A stretch of DNA of 64,000 nucleotides, taken from the NCBI GenBank assembly GCA_963920685.1, contig OY987329.1, positions 40,797,520-40,861,519 on the forward strand, in the 5' to 3' direction. This document shows positions 1 through 9,962 of the stretch, piece by piece. The translations under genes and the position numbers were made by a program. This DNA comes from Polydrusus tereticollis. Lineage: Eukaryota > Arthropoda > Insecta > Coleoptera > Curculionidae. The stretch's first letter is position 1. Each line of letters opens with the position of its first letter. The notes under the pieces are model-generated. The model had not been told where the DNA came from and made no database searches. It saw nothing but the letters and a program-made list of their open reading frames with translations.

Positions 1-489
1 AATTTACTGAACAACTTTCATAGAGGTCGCTTTTTCGTATACGAGGTAATTCAAAAGTTACAGGCATTATGCGCGACTTTTTTGCCACCCTGTACATCGT
101 CACTATGATACTTTGATAAAATTGGTTTGTTCCAACACACTCGGAAACCGTACATTGTACCGTTCGGCTCATTTTTCAAAATTTTCTTTGACGCATGCTG
201 TATGCATAGTATCGTACAACAACAGTTTGCGCAAATTGTTTTACTCTGTATGGGGCCCTTAAGTGTACGTTCAATCTGCATGATATGCGATGCTGGACTA
301 CTGAAACAAATAAAATTATATAATATGGGACTGTTTATATAATCAGATAGGGAATTTTATTCCGCTAACATTGATATTCGCGCGAGAAAAATGTAAATCA
401 GAACTTATCGATGATGCCCCAATTAACACACTTGGATTATGTCAGGAAACAGGCTGGATCACTGGCAAACTAAAATTATTTTTAAAATT
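1..489. other. Non-coding, no gene seen
   Basis: No credible coding frame. Positions 36-49 (CGTATACGAGGTAA) match, in reverse complement, 14 bases at 3418-3431 inside the first mariner-like element, so this may be an end or scrap of a related transposon. Nothing else is recognised. Confidence 0.4.
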
Positions 490-1394
490 TAATTTTCGTT
501 TCGTTTAGTTTTTGTTTACTTATTACGGATCGCCCAAATAGACGCATGGGTGGAACCATAATTCTGGTCAGAAAACACATATCTGCGCAAGTTGTGCCAG
601 GTCTGAATAACTGTCCCCATATTGAGGGACTTTGATTTCAAGAAGACTAAAAAATAATCAACGCGCATACCTGGGATCGGTTTACTGTAGTCCGTCCGAT
701 TTCTCAGGAGACTGTCAAAACTTCTTAGCAATAATAATAGAACACTTATAAGTTCTGACCTCAAGGCCAAATTCACGGTTTGAAGTTACAGGTATTCAAA
801 ATCAAAAGGGTCCCACAATATTTAATTTTTCCGAAGCTTTAAATTACCACAACCTACCGCCGTAAGGGCATACCCACCTGCTTGGGCGTGATCTTCCTAT
901 TATTCTGGACGTTCTTGTGATCACAAATTCACTTCATCTATCACAGCCGGTAGCCGTCTGTGATATTAACTCAGACCATATATGGAACCGACAAGTTACA
1001 GACCCATCAGTCTGCTCTCTAGCCTGGGTAAAATAATGGAAATAACTATTTTTCGCTTAAATGACTTCGTTTTTAAGCGAAATGTATTGCCTGACGAATA
1101 GCTTGGATTCACAGCCGAACATTGCACAGTCAGACAAATAAGAAGTATTGCTTCAAACATTTTAAATGGCTTCAACAGACAAGCCCATACCGGAGCGATT
1201 TTCTTTGACGTTAGTAAAGTTTTAATAAGGTCTGATGACATAACGGTCTCATACTGAAGATGATAAGACTTCAAGGTAGTAGCCTCTTTTCTTGAGCATA
1301 GAAGTTTAGCAGCATCGTCAGAGAGCGTACTCTCCTTAGCTTCAGGGCAAGAGTGTCATAAGACTCACCTTTCTCCGCGATGCTGTATAATATA
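490..1394 (+). pseudogene. Degenerate Jockey-type LINE, left half
   Basis: Nucleotide similarity to the full-length LINE at 8157-12861. Positions 530-980 align with its endonuclease region (compare about 10140-10600) and positions 1000-1390 align with its reverse transcriptase region (about 11500-11915). Roughly 0.9 kb present in the full-length copy is missing near position 985, and many stops and small indels break the frames. The copy is older than the mariner-like element that splits it at 1394/3568. It is the same LINE family as 57870-58350. No functional protein can be made. Confidence 0.85.
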
Positions 1395-1621
1395 CAGCGT
1401 GTCCAGAAACCATCTTAACATATGGGAAACCTTTTTATTTTTAACTTTACGAAAAAAAATTATTCTTCATAAAAAGTTCTGCTTGTTGATAAAATAACAT
1501 TCAAATCAAAAGTTTTGAGCCAGCACATACGGGGTGTTCAGAAAGTCAATACTATTAATACCGTAAATGGAAAACTATATTTAATAATTTTAATTACAAA
1601 GTACAATAATGAAATACTACA

Positions 1622-2692
1622 CTAAGCTTCAACATGACCACCGTTTTTTTTCATACAAACGGTTGTACGTCGTGAAAATTCCATTACTACATTTCTAACC
1701 ATCTGAGGGGAAATTTCTTGGACACATTCTCTGATAATTCTCTCTAAATGGTCTATGTTCTCGAAAGGTCTGTGGGTATACACTTTTTGTTTTAAAAATC
1801 CCCATACGAAAAAATCCAGAGGTGTTAGATCAGGTGACCTTGGTGGCCAAGCAAATTCTGATCTTCGTCCAATCCATTTCTGTGGAAATGTCCGGTTTAA
1901 GAATTCTGTCACTCTTGCAGAGCTGTGGCATGGAGCGCCGTCATGTTGGAACCAAAGTGTTTGTCTTATATTCATTGGTAGTCCATGAAAAAATTCAAAT
2001 AATTCCGTGTCCAAAAAGTTCAAGTAAATTTCACCGGTAATATTTTCTCGAAAAAAGTACGGCCCTACAATTTGGTTCCTAAAAACGCCGCACCAAACAT
2101 TTGTCTTGAAAGAATACTGGTCACGACACTCAATTACAAAATGGGGATTCTCATCACTCCACCACCTACAGTTTTGAGAACACACTACTCCATTTGAGGT
2201 GAACATCGCCTCATCTGAAAACAATAATTTTCTTGCGAATAGTGGGTCATCTTCTACCTCACCTTGAAACCAAGAGCAAAACAAAAATCGTGAATCAAAA
2301 TCTCTAGGCTGCAGTTTGTGAAGAAATTTTGGCTTGTATGGGTAAAAATTATTTTTCCTTAAAATAACTTGGGCAGTGGACTTTGTAACAGGTCGTGGAA
2401 CAGTTTGTGAAATATTTCTCAATGATATTTTAGGATTTTCCACGACAGCTAGCAAAACATTCAATTGGGTATCTTCGTCCGTACGCCAAACCTGATGCTT
2501 GTCAGAAAATTTATTACTTACAGACCCGGTATTTTTAAATTTATTAAAAATATCTCCAACCGTTACATGGATAATAATTTTATTTGGATATCTTGCATTA
2601 AAAATTTGAGCAGCCTCTCTGTACGTCTTGTAGTGGTCTCCAACAATTAACACTATTTCAACTTTTTCCTCGATTGTAAATTTAAGCACCAT
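1622..2692 (-). CDS. Mariner-like transposase (DD-D type), open frame
   Basis: Encodes 356 residues without interruption, starting at ATG 2692, the usual length for this superfamily. It would bind the element's terminal inverted repeats in the nucleus and cut and paste it at TA sites. The N-terminal ~110 residues resemble the helix-turn-helix domain found in many insect transposases (EEKVEIVLI, then YREAAQIFNARYP). The catalytic DDE/D core follows: first acid in FSDEAMF, second in QHDGAPCHSS, third in SPDLTPLDFF, with 36 residues between the second and third. The C-terminal motif GGHVEA is typical of the group. The same motifs occur, broken, at 35140-36085, 39560-42400 and 48183-48711. The frame is intact, but activity cannot be judged from sequence. 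Confidence 0.85.
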   Translation of the reverse strand: MVLKFTIEEKVEIVLIVGDHYKTYREAAQIFNARYPNKIIIHVTVGDIFNKFKNTGSVSNKFSDKHQVWRTDEDTQLNVLLAVVENPKISLRNISQTVPRPVTKSTAQVILRKNNFYPYKPKFLHKLQPRDFDSRFLFCSWFQGEVEDDPLFARKLLFSDEAMFTSNGVVCSQNCRWWSDENPHFVIECRDQYSFKTNVWCGVFRNQIVGPYFFRENITGEIYLNFLDTELFEFFHGLPMNIRQTLWFQHDGAPCHSSARVTEFLNRTFPQKWIGRRSEFAWPPRSPDLTPLDFFVWGFLKQKVYTHRPFENIDHLERIIRECVQEISPQMVRNVVMEFSRRTTVCMKKNGGHVEA

Positions 2693-2958
2693 ATTTAATT
2701 AAAAGGAGACTGTCCGCCTTGACAAATAAAATAATTAGTTGTCATGGTTTCATTTAGTTTGCCAAGGCGTGCTGGACCTACTAAACGAGAATGAATACCG
2801 CTTCTTAAAATCTTGCTCGCCCTTTTCTGAAAAATTCTGTGTGATAATTAGAGAAACTATGGAATCGGGAAAAACAACAACATTACGCCACAGTATCTTT
2901 GTTTTAAGCTAAGTCGCCTTTCGAATGGCAACTTTAGACCATTTATTATATTTTTGAC

Positions 2959-3369
2959 AATATCGAAAATTGTCATTAAAAAAAATTGATCAGAACCAAA
3001 AACCACGTTTAAATTACAATTAGGTAATGCAATGAAAAATTAGGTTTTATTATTTTTTACGAATTTTTCTTCCACAATCAAAACAATTTCAATTTTCTCC
3101 TCAGAAGTTAATAACGCTATCATTTTTATGTTTTATAAATTTTAACGCGTTTTGACGGTTGCTGTCAAACATTTCTTGCTATCAACAATTAATTTGTATG
3201 TTACAACCATCCTAGATTACATGTAACTACAGTTAAATTTGCATTGTTATTGTAGACAGACGTTTCAAAAAAGACGAAATAATTTTTTCAAGGTAAATGG
3301 GCGCAATTTCATATTTGAACGTGGTTTTTAGTTCTGATCAACTTTTTTTAATAACAATTTTCGATATTA
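2959..3369. repeat. Inverted repeat with second transposase N-terminus
   Basis: Arms of about 55 bp (2959-3014 and 3314-3369) are near reverse complements, sharing CGAAAATTGT and AAAAACCACGTT-type blocks. Between them, minus strand 3060-3127 reads like the first ~20 residues of a related transposase (EEKIEIVLIVEE, compare EEKVEIVLIVGD of the full protein). It looks like an internally deleted relative inserted into, or recombined with, the host mariner element. Confidence 0.6.
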
Positions 3370-3567
3370 TTAAAAATAAAGGTACTTTACTTTTAAGCCA
3401 AATTCATATTTTTTGACTTACCTCGTATACGCCTGGGAGAATTTAATATCTGATAGTTGCATTTTAGGTTATAGACCATGCAGAACTTTTTATGAAGAAT
3501 CACTTTTTTTCGTAAAGTCTAAAATAAAAAAGTTTCCCATATGTTAAGATGGTTTCTGGACACGCTG

Positions 3568-4190
3568 TATATACACATGACATTCCACGCGATAGACAGG
3601 CCCAGCTATATCTGCTGGCCGATGATACTGCAATTACGACTGCAATTGAGCTCCACCAAAGTTAACCTATTTAAGGTACTAGTCAGGACAGTTCTAACTT
3701 ATAGTGCACCCACGTGGTGCAACACAAGTAGGGCTGAGCTAAATAAGTTCCAGGTTATTTAAAACAGGGCTTTAAAACTGATCGGGGATATCTTCCGTTA
3801 CACGATGAATCGAATACTTCATGAAGATTTCCGAATTCGGCCTCTGGACGAATTTCTCCTTAAAATTATTACAGACGTATTGATAAACCCTGAAATCACC
3901 AACTTCCTAAAGGCTATGATCTTTACCTACTATCGGTCAAATTTAATAGTAGAGATGAACTAAAATACGGTTGAGAAGCACTAGAGCAGCAGAGAGGCAC
4001 TGTACCTATGTTAAGATATAACGTATCTAAGGCGCCATGCTGCTGCATCACTAATACTTCCAGCCAGATAACAAGACACACAGATTCATAAAGGCAAGAA
4101 ATGCCAATTTTAAATTTTTCTTAAATGATAAGGTGTAAAAACCGAACGAAGATGCAACTGATGTTAAAGGTTTTACCCCTGATCTAATTC
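3568..4190 (+). pseudogene. Degenerate Jockey-type LINE, right half
   Basis: Continuation of the LINE at 490-1394 across the mariner insertion. It opens with TACACATGACATTCCACGCG (compare 11920-11945) and includes the region just before the YADD-type motif. After an internal deletion it resumes at the ORF2 C-terminus and the 3' untranslated tail (compare 12320-12850). Multiple stops and gaps mean no protein is possible. The 3' boundary near 4190 is approximate. Confidence 0.75.
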
Positions 4191-4329
4191 AATTCAAGAA
4201 CGTACGATACCGTATAATGACTTCAAATAAAGAACAAACACTCGAAGCATCAAGGTTGCGTATCATCAGGATGATCCTCAAACATCAACAATAAAAACAA
4301 CCTTTAAGCTGTCAAAACAAAGAAAATAA

Positions 4330-4600
4330 AGATTTGAATTTTGCCGAAAGTTTATAGAGAATATTATGCCCATACTAAAGGAAACGAGATCTGAAAAGAG
4401 GCGTGTCAGTTTTGACATCAACACCAAATTTTGAAAAATTAAAAATAAAGGCAGATGAGAATCGCCTCATTCTGAAATGTCGTAGTAAAGACTAAATGGT
4501 ATGCAAAAATTTAATGGAAACTGAAACACAAGAAAGTGATATAGAAGATTCCGAGAAATTGCTTTTATACCAAATTAAAGCTTTTTTAAAAGGTTAACCA
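4330..4600 (+). pseudogene. Possible pogo/jerky-like transposase C-terminal remnant
   Basis: A broken frame gives residues such as RRVSVLTSTPNFEKL, then CRSKD, then an acidic stretch (ETETQESDIEDSEKLL). A basic run followed by a 'TSTP' motif near the C-terminus recalls CENPB/jerky-type DDE transposases of insects. This is recognition of a short motif only. No catalytic core is visible here and the reading frame contains stops. Confidence 0.3.
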
Positions 4601-5924
4601 TTTTAAATTTCCTATTTTTACCAGGCAAAACGTATTAAATCGATTTTCAAGTTCAAACCCTTTGAAATTGGTTAAATCGATAAATAATGAAAATCTCAAA
4701 AATTCTTGAAAGTACCAAATTACTCTCTTCGCTTTTCATCGTAAAATCAAATGAAATAGAGATATTCTTAAAAAACTAGATCCATCCTTAAATACAAGAT
4801 GGTGCCGGTGCCACCATGAGTTGGTTGTATAATTTTCGAATTTATGGTTTTTTCGGCAACCCCAAATTATTCTTAGAGAATAACGTCCCTTGACATTAAT
4901 GTTCAACTTATATTACATTTTTGTCTTATTCTGTTATTGTTGTTGTTAACATTATTTTAGCCACGTTTCAGGCCATAAGTCTAGAGCGAATAAAGGTATC
5001 GATATACGGCAAAATAAAACTCTTTTTGTATTCTTTGAGCCTATTAAAAAATATTCCATTTATTTTCTAGAATCAGCATCTAATTTTACTAATGTAGAAA
5101 AATGTAGATAACTTGAGAAATTATGAAATAAATGAAAACCATTTTTCAGAAATATCACAAATACTGCTATCTTTCAAAACTGTGTTCTTTCAGAATACGA
5201 GGCAGTTTTTCCTCATTTATCTTCGGACTGAACGCATTGCAGAAAAGAAAATTATATTCCTATTTTTGTAGAAAACTTCAGGTTTTAAGTTTAAACTAAA
5301 TTAGGTCTGTCTGGTTAGTCGATTAATTGCACAGTCAGAATTTCAGGCATATTATGGCCGCAGGCAATCCATTTGTTACAATCGGAAACCGGCAAGGCTT
5401 TGTGAAAGTTTCCCTTCGGACAATATGTTTTTAGGGCGTTGGAAGTTTAATGTCGATGTGATTAATTAGATCTAGGTTTTCTTTTTTCTTTTTGGCTTAC
5501 GCCAATGATGGGAAGGTAATTGTTATCGAACGATGCATAGCAAATAGTGCCACAAGAATCAATAACAATCATAATTGTAACAGAGAAGTAGGTCCGATAT
5601 CAGGTAGACCTCTTGCGCTCGGGCGTTGGAAGAAATTAAAAGCAGGTATCCCTCAGTGCCGCGCCATAAGCTATTCTACCAGTGTTTGGTTAGTGAATAA
5701 TTGCGATAATAAAAGCTTAAATCTAAGCTTCTATATAGCCTAGGCTCAAGCCGGCCCTCTCAGGCAGCGTTTAAATATAAAACACACGAGGCCAAGGTCA
5801 TAGCAGACAGCATCAGGCCTCTCTTTATTTTAGTCTTCTTACTGGTATTTATTTTTGTGATATGGCGTACAACCAAGGTGAATAATAATAATAAAAAGTT
5901 ACTTAAATGTAATAAATGAAAACA
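4601..5924. other. Non-coding, no gene seen
   Basis: AT-rich stretch with only short unconvincing frames. The frame at 5492-5743 has no recognisable domain and composition unlike a gene. A TTAA followed by CCCATATATGCC at 5925-5940 may mark the right end of the piggyBac relic. Confidence 0.4.
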
Positions 5925-6099
5925 TTAACCCATATATGCCTAAAAAGAGGATTCAATGAATTTACTAATTTTTTTTATGTAAACTTACTAAACATAAGAC
6001 ACAGTTAAGTTAATTGTTGTTTATATAAAAAAAAGTTATACATTGGTTTTGAGTATGTACTAAATGTAGGACATTAGGAATATACGCTGCTATTATAAT

Positions 6100-7830
6100 A
6101 TTATGGAGTATGATATGATATGAAACATTTAACATGTATACCAATATTACATTTTCGACATCTGGTTGTGGTTCTGATATGACACTTAGCACATCGGGTT
6201 TGTTTGTCCTGAGGCATGACCAAATGGTTCAATTGGTCATATCTCAATGTCGGTATCTGACTAGATCTACCTCGTTAATACACAAACTCTTTCTTATTTT
6301 GCCCCAGGATAGTGATAGCTACGAACGCTTCTTCTGAATCCTAACTGATCCATTGTATTACCCCCTTTCTTATGAATATGCCAAGCATTTGTTAAGGCCA
6401 TGTCAATACAGTGGGAGATTAAAGAAAAATACCATTTTTTGCCTCTAATTTGAACACGATATTGGGTAATATTTTGATCCGACCTGTCAACCCCTCCCAT
6501 ATTTTTATTATAAAGTTTGACAACTTGCGGTTGATCTCCGTATATAAATTTTTTATCTTTTTGAGAGTATCGTTTTACTAAATTTACTGGCTCAATCCCG
6601 CCTTTGGTAGAGCCAATGGTGACGATGCGATTATCATTCCAGTTCAAGGAAATAATCTTGTACTTTTGCGTTGTCAAACTTTCCTCGTTTTTCTTTTTTC
6701 ATGCTTGGTGTATCTTGTAAAATAGACATTGATATTCTATTTTCAAGAATAGTTCCGGTGCCGTATATACCTTTTCCTTGTAAACTCTCCAACAAAGAAG
6801 CAGACGAGAAGAAATTATCGAAGAAAAAGTGAAATCCAACATCTGCCCACTTGCTCCTAAGCTAATCAGCATGACTAGGTACAACCGTTACGCCAACTCC
6901 TAATGGTTTATATCTATCATTTATATAAGTTGCAGCATCTTGATATGGTTAGAACCAATTGATGTATCCAAGACGACTTGTGCCAACCCAAAGTTTAAAC
7001 CCATAATGAATTGGTTCTCCATGAATGAACTGTTTGTAGCCATGACGTCCATTATTAGGAACCATGGCTTTATCGATACTATGATGTTCTGCAAGAGATG
7101 CATTTTCTAAAAATTTTTTGTTTACATGACTGACGATTGGCCTAAATTTCGTAAACTTATCAGACTGATCCAGGGTAAGATTATTCGAAAAATGAATATG
7201 GGTCATGATATATTTAAATTTGTCTCGGGACATTGCTTAAGAGACGAGGAAATTGTGTGTATCTTTCGAATTTTCCCAATACATTCTTCTTCGTGGAACT
7301 GAAAAAAGGCACTCAAAATCAGTTTACCAAAAAAACATTTGATTTCGGATTTATCAAGAGTTATAATTCTGTTTTTTTTTGTTGTGAATATCGATTCGTT
7401 TCCTCTACAATTTTTAACAAAATATCGTCATCAAAAAATTGAAAAGAAAGTTCATTTGGGGTTTGATCTGGTTGCAGAATATCGGAAGTATCCAAAGGAA
7501 AAACATAATCGTTAACTTGTAACTCTTCTTTCACATAACGGTAAACGGGTTTCTTTTTCAAATTACTTCCACTTTTGTTATTACTTTGACTCTTCTTCCG
7601 TTTTCTAATTTGGGAGAGTGGTATTTCATCTTTAGAACTCCAATGCTCTTCTGTAGTTTTGAAATTTATAACAACCTGGCTTTGCATTTGGCTGGCTGGT
7701 AAATATTAATGTTTATTTGATCCTCACCAGTTATGTTACCACATGCGTTAACAGGTGGGAGCAAGGTGGTTGATTCGACTTCAATTTCTTCATCCTATAT
7801 CATAGCTAGTGCCTCATGTAACGAAAACCC
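6100..7830 (-). pseudogene. Degenerate piggyBac-family transposase
   Basis: Reading from 7830 down to 6100, the pieces follow the order of a piggyBac transposase over about the normal length (~570 residues). There is an acidic N-terminus (DEEIEVESTT, then 7361-7687), a DDE_Tnp_1_7 core (SIDKAMVPNNGRHG, HYGFKLWVG at 6949-7233; FDNFFSSASLLE near 6790), the YNKNMGGVDRSDQN motif at 6294-6677, and a C-terminal cysteine-rich zinc-binding region (RCAKCHIRTTTRCRKCN) at about 6115-6199. Frameshifts lie near 6672, 6950 and 7700-7230, and there is an in-frame stop near 7780. It would have excised and integrated at TTAA. A TTAA followed by a plausible terminal sequence is at 5925; the other end was not found. 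Confidence 0.85.
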
Positions 7831-7969
7831 GCTAAAATAAATGAAAAACTATTAAAATAATATAACATTTTTTAAATCATAGGACGTGCGATATTGTTAA
7901 ATTATCTAAAATGTGTCGAAAAATTAATAATCGCTTATTTTCCTAATGTACTATAATAACCCGTATTCC

Positions 7970-8140
7970 AACTCGAGACCTACAGAATTGTATGAAAGAA
8001 TTACAACACTTATATGAAGAACTAAGAGGTGTTCAATAAAGTTTTCATAAAGCAACGGACGCCGTAAAGGAGAAAGAAACAACTTTTGCCGATACATTAA
8101 ACGATTTGTTTGATATCGTTCACGCAAACGTATACAGCCC
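7970..8140 (+). pseudogene. Fragment of an unclassified transposase-like ORF
   Basis: A broken frame reads DLQNCMKELQHLYEELRG, a stop, then KATDAVKEKETTFADTLNDL, then FDIVHANV. The 'LYEEL ... FDI-HA' pattern is, from my knowledge of insect repeat proteins, the N-terminal part of the family whose body is at 30545-32090. The Jockey LINE at 8157 is inserted directly downstream, and the family does not resume after its 3' end. Confidence 0.4.
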
Positions 8141-8354
8141 TATGATCAAATGCTCAGTCGCACTTCAATCTTCGAAGTGTGCAGTCGCTGACAGTGACAG
8201 TAAATCGCTCCTGTCAGTATTTCGATTTTCAAGAAATTTGTCAAAAAATAATTTTCATCTGTCAGTCAAAAAATAATAAAATTGTATTAAATTTCCATAC
8301 AAATGGAAGCGCAAGGCGGGGGGGGGGGACCGGCCAGAGGACGTGTTCCTACCC

Positions 8355-9962
8355 ATGTCGGATGATGAAATTATGCCGCAGACGACTTTATCAGTAGAGC
8401 AGAGAATTGAAGCTTGCGAGAAGAGGATGGAAGCGAAATGGAAGAAATTACTGGACGAAAACAACGTTAAATGGATAAATAAAATGAGGCAGATGCAAAA
8501 GGATAGTTTCACGAGAGCAACGGAGGTTAAAGACTTAAATAAAATGATAGGGGAGTTGAAACAAGAATTAAGTAGGTATCGCACTAATCCAGACACAGAC
8601 GAGCTAAACTTTAATGTAAATTCACAAATAGATGCTATATTTAACAAACAACAAACAAAACCAATATTAAATGATACTGAAAAGACCTCTGCCAGCAAAC
8701 TTAATAATAAACAACTCGACATAAATGCGATAGTCATAGACAAGGCCGAATCAGGCATGGAATGCGATTCAGAGGTTGATTCGGACAGTAGCGAGCAGTG
8801 GTCTAGTCAGGTATCTAGAAAGACAAGAAAGAGACAAAATGTTAACCCTGATAACGCTATTACAAATAGCAAGAAAGTAGCCGGTAGTTCTGCTTGGCCT
8901 AATTTACCAAAATCGAGCAACAAAGCCTTACAAAATCACTTGACACAGAAAACGTCACAATCTGTCAATACCCAAGCAGAGCTGCCAGCACGAGCAACAA
9001 ACACGCTTAAACACGTCAAACCAGTCGTCAATGATGTACTGGAGACCAGCGCTCCCAAGTTGAGAGTTCCTCCAATTGTCATTAGAGATAAAAGCAAATA
9101 CAATGATATTTCGGGATATTTGCGATCAGTCAAAATTGACTACGGTCGCGCTGTCACTGTGCCAGAGGGTGTAAAAATACATCCACCCACGCCGGTGGAT
9201 TACCACAAAATTATTAAATACTTAACATTGAAAAATCTCTATCATTACTCGTTCAGATTTCAGGACGAAAAAGAGTTACATGTTGTACTCAGAGGCGTCC
9301 TGGAAACCTGGACAAAAGATAAAATAAAGGATGACTTAAAAGAATTAGGTTTCAATCCCACAAGGGTAATACGTTGGCACAGTCGCAGCGGCGCTCCACT
9401 GCCTCTGGTGTCGGTTTTTTTACCGAGATAGGAAAAATCAATTTATGAACTAAGGTTTTTAGACCAAATGTGTGTTAAAGTCGAATCGCAACGTGCGCGC
9501 GCTACCATTTCCCAGTGCCATCGTTGTCAGCTGTATGGATACTCTCAATTTCGATGCACAGCTCCCATCAAGTGCCTAAAGTGTGCATTGAGTCATTTTT
9601 CTTACGAGTGCCCAAAGCCTCGCGAAGAAAAGGCCAAATGCGCAAACTGTGAGGGTAAACACCCTGCTAATTACATCTGTCCTCGTCACCCGAACAATTT
9701 GCGCAAAAATGCGCCAACTAGCAACAACAGCGCGCCAAGGCGGAACAATACTTTTAAATGGGGTCAGCAAGACAACAGTAAACTGGCTAATGATTGCAGT
9801 GGGAATAGAGCAGACCTCCCCTCACAGGGATCGAAAGCAAAACCAAACGCACTGGAATCAGCGTTACAAACCACAATGCAAAGCTTCCTTGCACAGTTTT
9901 CGAAAATAATGGAGACTCAATTGAAAAATATCGTAAATACTTTTCAGGAAACCGCTGGTTAA
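8355..9962 (+). pseudogene. Jockey LINE ORF1 (gag-like), one internal stop
   Basis: ATG at 8355; 535 codons to TAA 9960-9962, with a single in-frame TAG at 9429-9431 (codon 359) and the frame continuous on both sides. The N-terminal third is a charged, probable coiled coil (EQRIEACEKRMEAKWKKLL). A PRE_C2HC-type domain follows (YHKIIKYLTLKNLYHYSFRF to LPLVSVFLPR). Three CCHC zinc knuckles come after the stop: CHRCQLYGYSQFRC, CLKCALSHFSYEC and CANCEGKHPANYIC. PRE_C2HC plus triple knuckles is characteristic of Jockey-clade ORF1 proteins, which coat the element RNA in the ribonucleoprotein. The stop separates the knuckles from the rest, so this copy likely lacks a working ORF1 protein. Confidence 0.85.

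Larger units (their letters stand above)
1395..3567 (-). mobile_element. IS630-Tc1-mariner DNA transposon with TA duplication
   Basis: About 90-bp imperfect terminal inverted repeats: the left begins CAGCGTGTCCAGAAACCATC at 1395 and the right is its reverse complement ending at 3567. The dinucleotide TA flanks both sides (1393-1394, 3568-3569), as expected for this superfamily. Removing the element rejoins the surrounding LINE in register (GTATAATA then TACACATG, compare 11905-11930). It encodes one transposase on the minus strand. A second, partial inverted repeat lies in its right third. Confidence 0.9.

Noticed and set aside
5492..5743. 83-codon frame with Asn-rich residues
   Set aside because: No domain, no splice signals, and composition expected from AT-rich DNA.
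8255..8758. 167-codon hydrophobic minus-strand frame
   Set aside because: Antisense shadow of Jockey ORF1; no independent support.
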